DNA of 64,000 nt from Rhynchopus sp. YZ270_cl-10 (lineage: Eukaryota; Euglenozoa; Diplonemea; Diplonemida; Diplonemidae): contig OZ037863.1 of the NCBI GenBank assembly GCA_964035575.1, positions 1,466,001 to 1,530,000 of the forward strand, in the 5' to 3' direction. The notes under the pieces are model-generated. The model ran no database searches. It was not told the origin of the DNA and saw nothing but the letters and a program-made list of their open reading frames with translations. Of the stretch, positions 63,658-64,000 are shown piece after piece. The position numbers and the translations under genes are program-made. The stretch's first letter is position 1. Every line of letters begins with the position of its first letter.

Positions 63658-64000
63658 CCATCATGTCATCATGTCATCATGTCATCATGTCATCATGTCA
63701 TCATGTCATCATGTCATCATGTCATCATGTCATCATGTCATCATGTCATCATGTCATCATGTCATCATGTCATCATGTCATCATGTCATCATGTCATCAT
63801 GTCATCATGTCATCATGTCATCATGTCATCATGTCATCATGTCATCATGTCATCATGTCATCATGTCATCATGTCATCATGTCATCATGTCATCATGTCA
63901 TCATGTCATCATGTCATCATGTCATCATGTCATCATGTCATCATGTCATCATGTCATCATGTCATCATGTCATCATGCCATCATGCCATCATGCCATCAT
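63658..64000. repeat. 8-bp satellite (CATCATGT)n, >=43 copies, running off the window
   Basis: Uniform 8-bp array; the last three units change to CATCATGC. No spacers, so not a CRISPR array. The array continues beyond the window. Confidence 0.95.

Noticed and set aside
63658-64000. CRISPR-like array
   Set aside because: Uniform 8-bp tandem repeats without spacers, in a eukaryotic context.

Overview
The window comes from a nuclear genome, most likely of a unicellular eukaryote. Evidence: a 375-residue actin gene with one 47-nt intron, many short spliceosomal introns (donors mostly GTATGC, also GTATGT, GTAATG and GTATGG-type variants; acceptors YACAG; all in phase 0), ubiquitin-fold genes, a non-LTR retrotransposon, and many small inverted-repeat elements. 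I cannot place the lineage from sequence alone. Every gene I can support, including the retrotransposon, lies on the + strand.

Layout. (1) 1.4-26.3 kb: a cluster of ubiquitin-like (Ubl) genes. Four genes (1463-3161, 3656-5500, 6337-9844 and 17377-18854) encode a short N-terminal exon followed by Ubl domains, each on its own phase-0 exon; a fifth, divergent one lies at 20324-21267. No internal domain ends in Gly-Gly, and the C-termini read GE, GE, GD, RD and GD, so these look like uncleaved head-to-tail poly-Ubl proteins. Two further genes (10742-12537 and 21813-23705) fuse two Ubl domains to a 2-oxoglutarate/Fe(II) dioxygenase of the isopenicillin-N-synthase type. Each is followed by a secreted protein with two glycerophosphodiester phosphodiesterase (GDPD) domains. 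This two-gene block is a recent, indel-free 4.47-kb duplication at an offset of 11,168 bp. (2) 28.4-39.3 kb: a secreted FAD-linked aldonolactone-oxidase-like enzyme, a polytopic membrane protein with a possible embedded Ubl-like domain, and a membrane-anchored sialate O-acetylesterase-like enzyme, separated by long T-rich spacers holding MITEs, palindromes and an 8-bp satellite. (3) 39.8-53 kb: low-complexity repeats, then an apparently full-length 8.1-kb non-LTR retrotransposon with RT, restriction-like endonuclease and two OTU-like domains. It is bracketed at both ends by inverted copies of a 0.9-kb repeat. (4) 53.5-54.7 kb: actin. (5) 55.5-59.2 kb: a 112-copy 8-bp satellite, a MITE, a TIR element and a 1.6-kb near-perfect palindrome. 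(6) 59.8-64 kb: a Ubl-WD40-like propeller gene, a truncated LRR fragment, short inverted repeats, and an 8-bp satellite running off the end.

The main theme is the ubiquitin fold used as a reusable module: poly-Ubl, Ubl-Ubl-dioxygenase, Ubl-propeller, and perhaps Ubl inside a membrane protein. In the poly-Ubl genes the introns are nearly identical between paralogues while the flanking Ubl exons differ strongly. One exon carries a perfect 16-bp palindrome that looks like a templated mutation. This suggests an exon-cassette family that diversifies its domains, which I consider the most novel feature here. Exon borders were inferred from splice motifs, frame and paralogue comparison, not from transcripts.
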